Assembly: GCF_017948675.1 (NCBI RefSeq)
Contig: NZ_JAGFBU010000002.1
Coordinates: 434,001-498,000, forward strand
DNA length: 64,000 nucleotides
Source: Flavobacterium flabelliforme
GTDB lineage: Bacteria; Bacteroidota; Bacteroidia; Flavobacteriales; Flavobacteriaceae
Reading direction: 5' to 3'
Part shown: piece by piece, positions 50,253 through 59,588 of the stretch
Position numbering within the stretch: position 1 is the stretch's first letter
Layout of the letters: each line of letters opens with the position of its first letter
The notes under the pieces: model-generated
Told to the model about the DNA's origin: nothing
The model's database searches: none
What the model saw: the letters and a program-made list of their open reading frames with translations, nothing else
Made by a program: the position numbers and the translations under genes

Positions 50253-50450
50253 TTAAATTATCTTATTAGTACTTTTCGTTAGCGAATCGTAAAGTTTTTT
50301 CTGGTGTTATGCAATGGTTTGGACTTTGTAGCAGCGTTTTTTATGCCGAAACGAATATAGGGATAAAAACAGTATTTTTAGTACAAAGCTGCACTAGTGA
50401 TAGTGAACTGTCCACGTAACATTTGCTAAAAGGCTTTTTATCACCGAACA

Positions 50451-50907
50451 TTATTCCAAGGTCTTGGCGTAGGATTGATGATTCAATGCCTTCGGAATTT
50501 CAAAGTGGTTTCTGTGCTTGTGATAATCTTCTTCACTGGTGTAGGTATAAATCTTATAATTAGTATTTTTAATGTCGATAATAAAATATTTTGTACTAGT
50601 TGAATTTGGTTTTATATTGTGGTAATCGATGAAATGTGCATTTTTGTTTTCGAATAAATATATTTTTCTAATGATAAAGTTTTGATTATTTCCTGCTGCA
50701 AAAAAACATTGCGTCTAAGAACAATTTTTTCGATAGAAAAAATGCTATCCGCATCTTTAGTATTTGAAATCTAGGTGGTTTGGTCCCATTTAGATAAATA
50801 AAAATCTTTTGTTATTTAGTGGTTGTAGTCATTTTGTCCAAAGTAGCAACCACTGAGGTTATAATAGAATACTATAAGAGTGTATTTGTTTTTTTTAGGT
50901 TTTTAAT
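50451..50907 (-). pseudogene. decayed gene for a small exported protein
   Basis: Reading the minus strand gives coding-like sequence broken by at least two in-frame stops and one or two frameshifts. From the 5' end: a signal-like KYTLIVFYYNLSGCYFGQ (preceded in another frame by KNLKKTNT, with ATT where ATG is expected), stop, TKDFYLSKWDQTT, stop, DADSIFSIEKIVLRRNVF, a shift in a run of seven T, AAGNNQNFIIRKIYLFENKN, AHFIDYHNIKPN, KYFIIDIKNTNYKIYTYTSE, and a closing NHQSYAKTLE-stop. The repaired protein would have about 150 residues. Family not recognised. Confidence 0.65.
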
Positions 50908-51133
50908 GAATCTTGCTTTGCTGACTATTTCTTTTTTATATTTTTCTGAAAACAACTATAAGCTCTGGTAACTTCTACGATATAAATCTTGAAAGTGACA
51001 TTCACTATTGATTTTCAAATTATAGTAATAAATTACTTAAAAATCGTACCATATTACAAGTATCTCAATTATGTACTGTTGTAGGATAAGATCGTTTTAA
51101 AAAAAAAACGTAAACGTACTTATTTAGCACAAA

Positions 51134-51282
51134 ATCCCTAGCCCTGACCGCAGCGAAAAACGCATGGCGGTAACCTGCCGCTTTTTATGGTGGTTGCAGA
51201 GCGACTGCAAGAAGCTCCTGCAAGCGCCTAAAAAAAGGGTGGGAGACCAAATGCTTTGTAGCGTAGGGCAGGAATAGCTCCT
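51134..51282 (-). repeat. interspersed repeat, copy 3
   Basis: On the minus strand it begins CTGCCCTACGCTACAAAGCA and ends CGCTGCGGTCAGGGCTAGGG, the same ends as copy 1. The centre is longer, with its own repeats (GCGACTGCAAGAAGCTCCTGCAAGCGCC region), giving 149 nt in total. Confidence 0.65.
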
Positions 51283-51295
51283 AAATAAAAAGCAT

Positions 51296-51331
51296 AAAAA
51301 AACTCCACTACTTGCGCAGTGGAGTTTTTAT
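51296..51331 (-). terminator. terminator of secA
   Basis: AAAACTCCAC and GTGGAGTTTT with a 10-nt loop, T-run on the minus strand, 22 nt past the secA stop. Confidence 0.85.
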
Positions 51332-51352
51332 TGTTTAGAAATAAAAGGGTTT

Positions 51353-54300
51353 TTAGTTCACTAATACCCATTGTCCTGAAGCGATTAAGCTCTCGGCTTT
51401 TTTGTATTTCATTTCTTGTATTTGTCCGTTAGCCACGTTTTGTACCGTAACGTTATCATTACGATTTATTTTGGGCATATCTCTAGTAATAGTTTCCGTA
51501 ACTTGGCGTGGTTGGGTTTCTCCCGCTTCACGGTTTGCAGCTTCACTATTAGGAATCTCATCTTTACTCAACTCGTAATCTTCTCTTGGAGCAACATCTA
51601 TTGCCTCTTGAATTTTTTGATTTTCTTGAGCTGGTAGATCTCCTTTGAACAAGAAAGAAATTACTTCTTTGTTTACGTTGTCAATCATTGCTCTAAACAA
51701 ATTAAAAGCTTCTAATTTGTAAATTAGTAAAGGATCTTTTTGTTCGTGAACGGCTAATTGAACCGATTGTTTCAATTCGTCCATTTTACGCAAGTGTTTT
51801 TTCCATGCTTCATCAACAATTGCTAAGGTAATGTTTTTCTCAAAATCAGCCACTAGTTGCGTTCCTTGAGAATCATAAGCCATTTTCAAATCAGTTACCA
51901 CATTCAACGATTTAATTCCATCTGTAAAAGGAACTACGATACGCTCAAATTGATTGTTTTTATCTTCGTAAACACTTTTTATAATAGGGAAGGCTTCTCT
52001 TGCGCTTCTTGCTGTTTTTTCAGTATAATATTCTAATGTCGCTTTATATACTTTTCCTGTTAGCTCCATTTCGCTCAATTTATTGAACTCACTTTCGGTA
52101 ACTGGTGAAGTAATAGAAAAATATCGAATTAATTCAAATTCGAAGTTTTTAAAATTATTACTTCCTTTATTTTGATCTACAATTAATTCGCAGGTGTCAT
52201 AAAGCATATTAGCAATATCTAATTTCAAACGCTCTCCAAACAAAGCATGACGACGACGTTTGTAAACTACTTCACGTTGTGCATTCATAACGTCATCATA
52301 TTCTAACAAACGCTTACGAACACCAAAGTTATTTTCCTCTACTTTTTTCTGAGCACGCTCGATAGATTTTGTCATCATCGAATGTTGAATCACTTCTCCT
52401 TCTTGCAATCCCATTCTGTCCATTACTTTGGCTACTCTTTCAGAGCCAAATAAACGCATTAAATTATCTTCAAGAGAAACATAAAACTGTGAACTTCCTG
52501 GATCTCCTTGACGACCTGCACGACCACGTAACTGACGGTCTACACGACGAGAGTCATGACGCTCTGTACCTACAATTGCTAATCCACCTGCTGCTTTTAC
52601 TTCGGCAGATAATTTAATATCCGTACCACGACCAGCCATGTTTGTTGCAATAGTAACTACTCCTGGTTTACCAGCTTCTTCAACAATTTGAGCTTCTTGT
52701 TTGTGCATTTTGGCATTCAACACATTATGTGTAACCCCTCGCATTTTTAACATTCGGCTTAATAATTCTGAAATCTCTACTGAAGTAGTACCAATAAGTA
52801 CTGGTCTTCCTGCTTTTGATAATTCTGTTACGTCTTCAATAACAGCGTTGAATTTTTCACGAGTCGTTTTATAAATAAAATCCTCTTTATCCAATCGTGC
52901 CATTCCTCTGTTCGTAGGAATTTCTACAACGTCTAATTTATATATCTGCCATAACTCACCCGCTTCAGTAACAGCAGTTCCTGTCATACCACCCAGTTTG
53001 TTGTACATTCTGAAATAGTTTTGCAAAGTTACTGTTGCAAAGGTTTGTGTAGCCGCTTCAATTTTTACATTTTCTTTAGCTTCAATCGCTTGGTGTAATC
53101 CGTCAGAGTAACGACGACCATCCATTATACGACCCGTTTGCTCATCTACAATCATGATTTTATTATCCATGATCACATATTCTGTGTCTTTTTCAAATAA
53201 AGTGTAGGCTTTTAGAAGTTGTGTTAAAGTGTGAATACGCTCACTTTTTACACCAAAATCTTGAAATAATTTTTCTTTTTCTTCTGCTTCAACGTCTTTG
53301 TCTAATTTTTTCTTTTCGATAGCAGCTATTTCTGTTCCAATATCTGGAAGTACAAAAAAGTCAGCATCAGTATCTCCAGAAAGATATTTTATTCCGTTGT
53401 CCGATAATTCTACTTGATTGTTTTTTTCTTCAATAACAAAGTACAATGCCTCATCGATCTTGTGCATTTCTCTATTGTTATCTTGCATATAATGGTTTTC
53501 TGTTTTTTGAAGCAATTGTCTAATTCCTTCTTCACTTAAAAACTTAATTAATGCTTTGTTTTTTGGTAATGCTCGGTAAGCTCTTAATAATTGGAATCCA
53601 CCTTCTTTAGTATTTCCCTCTTTTATTAATTTTTTAGCTTCTGATAAAAAACCGTTTGCTAATTGACGTTGAAGCGCCACTAGGTTTTCGATTTTTGGTT
53701 TCATTTCCATGAACTCATGACGGTCTCCTTGAGGGACTGGTCCAGAGATAATTAATGGTGTTCTTGCATCATCAATTAATACTGAATCGACCTCATCGAC
53801 AATAGCATAATTATGTTTGCGTTGTACCAGATCATTTGGCGAATGTGCCATGTTATCTCTTAAGTAATCAAAACCAAATTCATTATTAGTTCCGTAAGTT
53901 ATATCTGCATCATACGCTTTTCTTCTGTCATCAGAATTGGGCTGGTAGTTGTCAATACATTCTACAGTCATACCATGAAATTCGAATAAAGGCGCTTTCC
54001 AGGTACTATCTCTTTTTGCCAAATAATCATTCACAGTTACTAAATGCACACCGTTTCCTGTTAATGCATTTAAGTACAATGGTAAAGTTGCCACTAATGT
54101 TTTTCCTTCACCAGTTTGCATTTCTGCCACTTTTCCTTCGTGCAACACCATTCCGCCAATTAATTGTACGTCATAGTGAATCATATCCCAGGTAATTTCT
54201 TTTCCTGCAGCACTCCATGTGTTACTCCAAACTGAGTTGTCTCCGTCTAAAGTAATGTAGCTTTTTGTGGCAGATAATTCTCTGTCTTTTGGAGTTGCTG

Positions 54301-54694
54301 TAACTACAATTTGAGAATTGTCTTTGAAACGTCTTGCTGTTTCTTTTACTACAGCAAAAGCTTCTGGAAGAATTTCCATTAAAGTTTTTTCAGAAATATC
54401 GTAAGCTTCTTTTTCAAGAGCATCAATAGCGATGTAAATGTCTTCTCTTTTATCAATATCCGTGATACTTTCTACTTCCTTTTTAAGAGAGGCAATTTTG
54501 GCATCTTTTTCGGAACGATCTTGTTTTATTTTTTCTTTAAAAAATAGGGTGCGTCCTCTAAGTTCATCATTGGTTAATGACATTAAAGGAGTTTCGAACG
54601 TTTTAATTTTGTTAAGATAAGGTTGTAATGCTTTTACATCTTTTTGTGACTTATCGCCAACAAAGACTTTAATAAGGCTATTTATGAAACTCAT
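51353..54694 (-). CDS. secA: preprotein translocase ATPase SecA
   Basis: The 1113-residue motor drives proteins through SecYEG. Visible: N-terminal region MSFINSLIKVFVGDKSQKD, NBD1 with MQTGEGKTLVATLPLYL near residue 195, VDEVDSVLIDDARTPLIISG, the GGMTGTAVTEA region, NBD2 with GRGTDIKLS and GRAGRQGDPGSSQFY. The helical scaffold follows. It is longer than E. coli SecA (901) because of insertions, including one around residues 320-430 after the DEAD box; such length is usual in Bacteroidota. The C-terminal zinc SEC-C motif is absent; it ends in KKAESLIASGQWVLVN. It lies 85 nt after the DUF2795 gene. Confidence 0.96.
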   Translation of the reverse strand: MSFINSLIKVFVGDKSQKDVKALQPYLNKIKTFETPLMSLTNDELRGRTLFFKEKIKQDRSEKDAKIASLKKEVESITDIDKREDIYIAIDALEKEAYDISEKTLMEILPEAFAVVKETARRFKDNSQIVVTATPKDRELSATKSYITLDGDNSVWSNTWSAAGKEITWDMIHYDVQLIGGMVLHEGKVAEMQTGEGKTLVATLPLYLNALTGNGVHLVTVNDYLAKRDSTWKAPLFEFHGMTVECIDNYQPNSDDRRKAYDADITYGTNNEFGFDYLRDNMAHSPNDLVQRKHNYAIVDEVDSVLIDDARTPLIISGPVPQGDRHEFMEMKPKIENLVALQRQLANGFLSEAKKLIKEGNTKEGGFQLLRAYRALPKNKALIKFLSEEGIRQLLQKTENHYMQDNNREMHKIDEALYFVIEEKNNQVELSDNGIKYLSGDTDADFFVLPDIGTEIAAIEKKKLDKDVEAEEKEKLFQDFGVKSERIHTLTQLLKAYTLFEKDTEYVIMDNKIMIVDEQTGRIMDGRRYSDGLHQAIEAKENVKIEAATQTFATVTLQNYFRMYNKLGGMTGTAVTEAGELWQIYKLDVVEIPTNRGMARLDKEDFIYKTTREKFNAVIEDVTELSKAGRPVLIGTTSVEISELLSRMLKMRGVTHNVLNAKMHKQEAQIVEEAGKPGVVTIATNMAGRGTDIKLSAEVKAAGGLAIVGTERHDSRRVDRQLRGRAGRQGDPGSSQFYVSLEDNLMRLFGSERVAKVMDRMGLQEGEVIQHSMMTKSIERAQKKVEENNFGVRKRLLEYDDVMNAQREVVYKRRRHALFGERLKLDIANMLYDTCELIVDQNKGSNNFKNFEFELIRYFSITSPVTESEFNKLSEMELTGKVYKATLEYYTEKTARSAREAFPIIKSVYEDKNNQFERIVVPFTDGIKSLNVVTDLKMAYDSQGTQLVADFEKNITLAIVDEAWKKHLRKMDELKQSVQLAVHEQKDPLLIYKLEAFNLFRAMIDNVNKEVISFLFKGDLPAQENQKIQEAIDVAPREDYELSKDEIPNSEAANREAGETQPRQVTETITRDMPKINRNDNVTVQNVANGQIQEMKYKKAESLIASGQWVLVN

Positions 54695-54738
54695 GATATG
54701 TTTTTATTTCTATTTTTTTTAATTTTGAGACTTTAAAC

Positions 54739-54768
54739 CAAAAAAAGCCTCTTTAGAGACTTTTTAAT
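54739..54768 (-). terminator. hairpin between the DUF2795 gene and secA
   Basis: On the minus strand AAAAAGTCTCT-aa-AGAGGCTTTTTTT forms a terminator-like hairpin 12 nt after the DUF2795 stop. It may reduce read-through into secA. Confidence 0.7.
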
Positions 54769-54779
54769 TGGGTTACCTT

Positions 54780-55001
54780 TTAATATTCATCCTCATTCCA
54801 AAGATAATCTTCGTCAGTAGGATAATCTGGCCATATTTCTTCCATTGATTCATATATCTCGCCTTCATCTTCTATAGATTGAAGGTTTTCTACTACTTCT
54901 AATGGAGCTCCTGCTCTAATAGCGTAGTCAATAAGTTCGTCTTTGTTAGCAGGCCACGGGGCATCACTAAGATAGGATGCTAATTCTAATGTCCAATACA
55001 T
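54780..55001 (-). CDS. DUF2795 domain-containing small acidic protein
   Basis: The 73-residue protein opens MYWTLELASYLSDAPWPANK and continues DELIDYAIRAGAPLEVVENL, the DUF2795 pattern; the tail is strongly acidic and aromatic (WPDYPTDEDYLWNEDEY). The function of the family is unknown. A very good promoter lies directly upstream. It precedes secA on the same strand with a terminator between. Confidence 0.85.
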   Translation of the reverse strand: MYWTLELASYLSDAPWPANKDELIDYAIRAGAPLEVVENLQSIEDEGEIYESMEEIWPDYPTDEDYLWNEDEY

Positions 55002-55023
55002 TTGTTGTCGATTTAGTTTTGTG

Positions 55024-55053
55024 CAAAAATAAAATTTTTACTGAAAGAGACAA
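55024..55053 (-). promoter_or_regulatory. promoter of the DUF2795 gene
   Basis: On the minus strand TTG (complement of 55051-55053), 19 nt, TATTTTTG (complement of 55024-55031). Exact consensus spacing; start expected about 17 nt before the ATG at 55001. Confidence 0.7.
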
Positions 55054-55198
55054 GTAAAAAATGATTTATTTTTAGTTAAAGTTAAGAACGTTTAAATTGA
55101 TTTCAGATTTTTGACTTTAAATTAACAATTTTTTCATTTTGAATACCTCTAAAATTAAAAAACCATTACTCTTTTCTTAAAGCTTTAGGACTGAAAAC

Positions 55199-55768
55199 TT
55201 ACTTCCTCGGTATCCATTGCACTTCGTTAGCATTCAAGTCATGAGACAACTTTCGTGCCAACACAAAAAGATAGTCAGAAAGTCGGTTTAAGTACTTAAT
55301 TGCAATCTCGGCAACGGGTTCATTATGACTTAAATGAACGGCTAGACGTTCTGCTCGACGGCAAACACAGCGTGCAATATGACAATATGACACAGTTGTG
55401 TGTCCTCCAGGAAGTACAAAATGTGTCATTGGCGGCAAGGCTTCTTCCATAGCGTCAATTTCATTTTCTAATAATTCGATATCAGATTCAATTATTCCTA
55501 GTTTTTTTAATCGTAATTCTCCGTTTTTCATGACCTCTTTTTCTGGTGGAGTAGCAAGAATTGCTCCCACTGTAAATAAGCGATCTTGAATTTCGATTAA
55601 AATTTCTTTGTAATGGATATTCATTTCTTGGTCACGAATTAATCCGATATGGGAGTTTAACTCATCTACGGTTCCGTAACTTTCTATTCGGGCGTGGTCT
55701 TTAGGTACTCGAGTTCCTCCAAAAAGAGCTGTCGTTCCTTTGTCTCCCGTTTTTGTATATACTTTCAT
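55199..55768 (-). CDS. pduO: cob(I)alamin adenosyltransferase, PduO type
   Basis: The 189-residue enzyme makes adenosylcobalamin from cob(I)alamin and ATP. Motifs: MKVYTKTGDKGTTALFGGTR at the start (ATP binding), RIESYGTVDELNSHIGL, CHIARCVCRRAERLAV near residue 130 and YLNRLSDYLFVLARK near the end. It is complete. It fits functionally with the B12 uptake operon at the left end of the window, but no riboswitch is seen upstream here. Single gene. Confidence 0.93.
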   Translation of the reverse strand: MKVYTKTGDKGTTALFGGTRVPKDHARIESYGTVDELNSHIGLIRDQEMNIHYKEILIEIQDRLFTVGAILATPPEKEVMKNGELRLKKLGIIESDIELLENEIDAMEEALPPMTHFVLPGGHTTVSYCHIARCVCRRAERLAVHLSHNEPVAEIAIKYLNRLSDYLFVLARKLSHDLNANEVQWIPRK

Positions 55769-55920
55769 TTTTTTGAATTAGTGTTGTGGATCAAATTTAG
55801 GCTATTAATTTGATTCTTGAAATAGAAGAAACTTCAAATGGATTTATTACTAAAACTAAGCCTTCTGTAAAAGTTTAAAACTCTTTTTTACTATTATAGA
55901 AGTTCTTTTTACAACTCGTT

Positions 55921-56020
55921 CCTAGCCCGGATAGTAGTGAAAATCCTTTATTGCTATTTTAGCCTTTTTAGAGGCGTGAAAGAGCAATAAAGATTGTAGC
56001 GGATAGCCGGATTAGCTCCT
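55921..56020 (-). repeat. interspersed repeat, copy 4
   Basis: On the minus strand it begins CCGGCTATCCGCTACAATCT and ends CACTACTATCCGGGCTAGG, like the other three copies. The centre forms a hairpin (TTTATTGCT / AGCAATAAA). It lies just past the stop of the ABC ATPase gene, in a 262-nt spacer that otherwise shows nothing. Confidence 0.7.
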
Positions 56021-56030
56021 TGAAAAAAAA

Positions 56031-56717
56031 TTATTTTGTGGTATCACTTTCTATTAATCCATCGCGCAAACGAATGATTCTATTGGCATAAGCGGCAATT
56101 TCTTCCTCGTGAGTTACTAGAATAACGGTATTCCCGTTGGAGTGAATGTCACCAAATAGTTTCATGATTTCTAGTGAGGTTTTGCTGTCTAGATTTCCGG
56201 TAGGTTCATCGGCCAGAATGATAGATGGTTTGTTGACTAAAGCTCTAGCGATTGCTACACGCTGACGTTGTCCTCCAGAAAGTTGGTTGGGTTGGTGATC
56301 CATTCTATCGGCAAGATTTACTTGTTCTAGAACTTCGGTAGCTCGTTTGTTGCGTTCTGATTTAGAAAAACCTGCATATATCATGGGTAATGCCACATTA
56401 TCTAGGGCAGTTGTTCTAGGTAAAAGGTTGAAGGTTTGAAAAACAAAACCTATTTCTTTGTTTCTAATTTCGGCTAACTCATCATCTTTCATTTTGCTTA
56501 CATCTTTTCCGTTCAAAATGTAATTCCCTGAAGTAGGGGTGTCTAAGCATCCTAATAAGTTCATTAAGGTAGATTTTCCAGATCCCGAAGGTCCCATTAA
56601 AGCTACATATTCGCCTTTATTTATTTCTAAATCAATGCCTTTTAGAACATAAACGATTTCATTTCCAAGTACAAAATCTCTTTTGATATTCGTTATTTTT
56701 ATTAGCGGGTTTGCCAT
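56031..56717 (-). CDS. ABC transporter ATP-binding protein (LolD/MacB-like)
   Basis: The 228-residue ATPase has Walker [20 protein letters not shown]-loop [11 protein letters not shown], signature [17 protein letters not shown], Walker [17 protein letters not shown] and H-loop VILVTHEEE. It is closest in form to the LolD/MacB/FtsE group, which work with FtsX-like permeases in lipoprotein release or peptide export. No permease gene is adjacent, so it is an orphan ATPase here and its partner lies elsewhere. Confidence 0.93.
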   Translation of the reverse strand: MANPLIKITNIKRDFVLGNEIVYVLKGIDLEINKGEYVALMGPSGSGKSTLMNLLGCLDTPTSGNYILNGKDVSKMKDDELAEIRNKEIGFVFQTFNLLPRTTALDNVALPMIYAGFSKSERNKRATEVLEQVNLADRMDHQPNQLSGGQRQRVAIARALVNKPSIILADEPTGNLDSKTSLEIMKLFGDIHSNGNTVILVTHEEEIAAYANRIIRLRDGLIESDTTK

Positions 56718-57029
56718 TAGAATGTATGATTTTTAACCTTAGACTTTGCTCAGGCTACTATTAATTTAGATTTTAAAAGTACAAAAACTTTTGAACTATT
56801 AATAAGTAGTCTTTTTTTTAATTTGTTACACTGTTTAGAATAATGAATTTTAATTTCTACATTATTAAGTTTAGTTTAATACTGCGATTTAGATGATTTT
56901 TCTAGTGGTTCATAAGCTAAAACAAGTTATAAACTTTTATATTATTTTAGTTAATATTTTTATAATTCAACTAAGTTTTTGTATTATTTCACAATTTTTA
57001 AGATTAGTTGTATAATTATTGTTTTATTA
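56718..57029. other. 312-nt AT-rich region upstream of the coiled-coil lipoprotein gene
   Basis: The stretch between the divergent ABC ATPase and lipoprotein genes is very AT-rich with poly-T tracts. No gene, hairpin or repeat stands out. The promoter of the right-hand gene follows at 57030. Confidence 0.5.
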
Positions 57030-57059
57030 TTGAATATTTCACAATCTGATATACATTTG
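57030..57059 (+). promoter_or_regulatory. promoter of the coiled-coil lipoprotein gene
   Basis: TTG at 57030-57032, 19 nt, TACATTTG at 57052-57059: exact Bacteroidota consensus spacing. The start would be near 57066, 23 nt before the ATG. This suggests strong expression. Confidence 0.75.
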
Positions 57060-57088
57060 TTTCATAATAATTAATTAAATCAAAAATT

Positions 57089-57754
57089 ATGAAAACTCAA
57101 AAACTAGTATTAGGATTAGCAGTAATGGCTATAGGATTTACATCATGTAAAGATGAAAAAGCGGAACAAGCAAAGAAAAAAGTTGATTCGTACGTAACTT
57201 ACGTAGATTCTCTTGGAAACGTAGCTGAAGCTGAAGCAGCTCAAAATTGGGAAGGTATTGAATCTTCATACCAAACTAGAGTAGGAGAAGCTGAAGTTGC
57301 TATAGCTGATATGAAAGATAATGCTGAATCTCAAGCAAGAATTGATGCTAGTAAAGCAAAATATGAAGCTTTAAAAGTTAAAGTTGAAGCTCAAAAAATG
57401 GCTGCCGTTGCTGCTGCAAATCCAAAACAACAAATGAGAAATGCTTTGTTTGGTGAAGGAAAAATAGGTGATGATATGAATTTTGGTTGGGTAAATGCCG
57501 CTAATATTCATAGTGTTTACCAACAATTTGTTCATACTGTAGAAAACAACAAAGACAAATATTCTCGTGAAGATTGGGATGAAGTAAAAGCAATGTATGA
57601 AGCGTTGGATAGCAGAAAAAATACAGTAGAAAAAGAAGGTCTTTCTTCTGAAGACAATAGAAAAATTGCTGGTTTAAAAATTAAATTTGCACCGATGTAC
57701 ACTCTAAATAGAATGGGAGCTAAATCAGAAGAAATGAAAAAAGCTAAACAATAA
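57089..57754 (+). CDS. abundant-type lipoprotein with coiled coil (DUF6565-like)
   Basis: The 221-residue protein has a lipoprotein signal with Cys20 (IGFTS-C) and then KDEKAEQ. It is followed by long Ala/Glu/Lys-rich helices (AQNWEGIESSYQTRVGEAEV; AKYEALKVKVEAQKMAAVAA) and a second helical part (MYEALDSRKNTVEKEGLSSE). It has Asp/Lys-rich charge balance and no enzyme motif. I think it belongs to the family called DUF6565 in flavobacteria, but I am not certain. The strong promoter and its own terminator suggest an abundant envelope protein. Function unknown. Confidence 0.8.
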   Translation: MKTQKLVLGLAVMAIGFTSCKDEKAEQAKKKVDSYVTYVDSLGNVAEAEAAQNWEGIESSYQTRVGEAEVAIADMKDNAESQARIDASKAKYEALKVKVEAQKMAAVAAANPKQQMRNALFGEGKIGDDMNFGWVNAANIHSVYQQFVHTVENNKDKYSREDWDEVKAMYEALDSRKNTVEKEGLSSEDNRKIAGLKIKFAPMYTLNRMGAKSEEMKKAKQ

Positions 57755-57789
57755 GCTAAAGAATAAGGAATAGTTAATTCAATAGGAAG

Positions 57790-57821
57790 ATGACAGTCAG
57801 TAATGGCTGTCATTTTTTTTT
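57790..57821 (+). terminator. terminator of the lipoprotein gene
   Basis: ATGACAG (57790-57796) and CTGTCAT (57807-57813) with a partly paired loop, then nine T. Confidence 0.8.
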
Positions 57822-57854
57822 GGTTACCTTTTTACGATAACGAATAAATAAATA

Positions 57855-57887
57855 AAAGGCTGTTTCAATAATTTTGAAACAGCCTTT
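57855..57887 (-). terminator. terminator of the carbonic anhydrase gene
   Basis: AAAGGCTGTTTCAA (57855-57868) pairs with TTGAAACAGCCTTT (57874-57887); on the minus strand it is followed by TTTATTTATT. Confidence 0.85.
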
Positions 57888-57919
57888 GTTGTAAATTTTA
57901 ATTGAAGAGGATTATTTTA

Positions 57920-58549
57920 TTAATCCGCTATTTTATAAATGGATGTAATTTCTTTAAAGATAGCATCAACATCGATATTTAAATCTATTAATTCTCCGTT
58001 GTGAATATCAAAAACCCATCCGTACACTTTTAGATTGCGTTGTCTATTGGCTCTCTGAACTTCAGCGGTTTTAATCACGTTGATGCATTGTTCTTGAACA
58101 TTCAACTCTACTAATCTTTTGTATTTTTGACCTTCCTCTTCTATTGCATCAAGCTCTTGTCTGTGAAGACGGTATACATCACGTATGTTTCTTAACCATG
58201 GATTTAAAATTCCTAAATCGGCTTGTTGCATGGCAGCAAGTACACCGCCACAACCATAATGGCCACAAACTACAATGTGATTTACTTTTAAACTCGTTAC
58301 GGCATAATTAATAACAGACATCGAATTAAGGTCTGTATTGGGAACCATATTAGCAATATTTCTGTGTACAAAAACTTGTCCAGGTTCTAATCCCATTAGA
58401 TCTTCGGCAGAAACGCGGCTATCAGAACAACCTATATAAAGGAATTCAGGAGTTTGTCCGTCGCCTAATTTGTCAAAATATTTTTCGTCGCTTTGAAGCT
58501 TTTTTGCAATCCAATTGCGGTTATTCTCGAAGATCTGTTTGATGTCCAT
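57920..58549 (-). CDS. can: beta-class carbonic anhydrase
   Basis: The 209-residue enzyme interconverts CO2 and bicarbonate. Zinc and active-site motifs: YIGCSDSRVSAEDLMGLEPG with Cys-x-Asp-x-Arg, HRNIANMV, and VVCGHYGCGGVLAAM with His-x2-Cys. Length and order match E. coli Can. The start MDIKQIFENNRNWI is typical. It lies 30 nt after the methyltransferase gene on the same strand and may share its transcript. Confidence 0.95.
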   Translation of the reverse strand: MDIKQIFENNRNWIAKKLQSDEKYFDKLGDGQTPEFLYIGCSDSRVSAEDLMGLEPGQVFVHRNIANMVPNTDLNSMSVINYAVTSLKVNHIVVCGHYGCGGVLAAMQQADLGILNPWLRNIRDVYRLHRQELDAIEEEGQKYKRLVELNVQEQCINVIKTAEVQRANRQRNLKVYGWVFDIHNGELIDLNIDVDAIFKEITSIYKIAD

Positions 58550-58579
58550 GTAGTATATTTAGATTGCAAATATAATAAT

Positions 58580-59359
58580 CTATACGCGAATGATGAAATG
58601 TTCTTTTGGTTGTTCTCTTCTAAAAAATACAAATCCCCATTGAAACGTGTCTATCGTTACGCTAACTTTATCCTGTTTTTGTATTATTTTCCAGGCCTCT
58701 TCCATATGTTTTGACCAATGAATATCATCAAAAATCCATACCGTTTCGTTAGTAACTGTAGGAAGTAATGCTTCAAAATAATCTAAAGTAGCTTGTTTTT
58801 GGTGGTTTCCGTCAAAATAAATAAGATCAAATGTTTTAGATTTTAAATCGTTATTTTTTAAATAATGACTAAATTCTGAATTTAAAAATTCAATATTCAT
58901 GCATTTTAATTTTTGCAAATGATCTTGCGCAACAGATAAGGTGTTTTTGCAGCCTTCTAAAGTTGTGATTTGTGCCTTTTTGTTTCCTAGAGAAAGTGCA
59001 GCAGTTGCTAATCCTACTGAAGTTCCTATTTCTAAAATGGAGGATGGTTGAAAATAATTTACAATACGGTATATTAATTCGGCTCTTTTTGTTGAAATTC
59101 CCGCAGTTGTAGCAATCTTTGAAATTTCTCTTTTATTAGATTTAAAAACTTTGGAACCGGCACCAAAATCAGTGACTTCAATAGTGTTTTTGTTTTCTAA
59201 AAGTGATTTCCTAAACTTTTTTAAAACCTCATATTCTGGTATTGTTTTACGATCATAAAAGCATTTTGTCAATAAATTAAAGACAAATGGAGAATGAACT
59301 GCATGCTCGTTTTTGGACTGCCAAAGAAATTTTAGATATGATTTTACTTGAAATAACAT
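58580..59359 (-). CDS. class I SAM-dependent methyltransferase (O-methyltransferase-like)
   Basis: The 259-residue protein has the SAM-binding strand ILEIGTSVGLATAALSLG near residue 110, an acidic second strand (ITTLEGCKNT), and FDLIYFDGNHQKQATLDYFE near 185. WIFDDIHWSKHMEEAWK, typical of O-methyltransferases, follows. The N-terminal 80 residues (KSYLKFLWQSKNEHAVHSPF) form an extra helical part common in Bacteroidota homologues. Substrate unknown. Upstream of and probably with the carbonic anhydrase gene. Confidence 0.87.
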   Translation of the reverse strand: MLFQVKSYLKFLWQSKNEHAVHSPFVFNLLTKCFYDRKTIPEYEVLKKFRKSLLENKNTIEVTDFGAGSKVFKSNKREISKIATTAGISTKRAELIYRIVNYFQPSSILEIGTSVGLATAALSLGNKKAQITTLEGCKNTLSVAQDHLQKLKCMNIEFLNSEFSHYLKNNDLKSKTFDLIYFDGNHQKQATLDYFEALLPTVTNETVWIFDDIHWSKHMEEAWKIIQKQDKVSVTIDTFQWGFVFFRREQPKEHFIIRV

Positions 59360-59541
59360 AAAGGTTTATTACACAGAGTTGCACAAAAAAAAGCGAAGAT
59401 ACTCAGAGAATTCTTTACATTAAACACAAATTTTACTAATTACGACAGATTGTTTCAAGAGTATGGGTAAAAAGTATTTTTTGTTATGGCGTGATTCTTT
59501 TCGAAAATGAGTTAAACTGATCTCGTAAACTTTTAAAAAAC

Positions 59542-59549
59542 TATATTTG
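59542..59549 (+). promoter_or_regulatory. -7 element before the long SDR gene
   Basis: TATATTTG fits TAnnTTTG and lies 40 nt before the ATG. No TTG is seen 19-23 nt upstream. Confidence 0.45.
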
Positions 59550-59588
59550 CCGACTTGAAATTTACACTAAGAATAATTCCCGTTTTTT

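Larger units (their letters stand above)
50253..51352. other. 1.1-kb stretch without an intact gene
   Basis: No long open frame exists on either strand. It contains a decayed minus-strand gene (50451-50907), an AT-rich stretch to about 51130, an interspersed repeat (51134-51282) and the secA terminator. It looks like a site of gene loss. Confidence 0.7.

Noticed and set aside
51353..54694. SecA length of 1113 residues as a fusion or insertion of a foreign domain
   Set aside because: Long SecA proteins with these helical insertions are the normal form in Bacteroidota.
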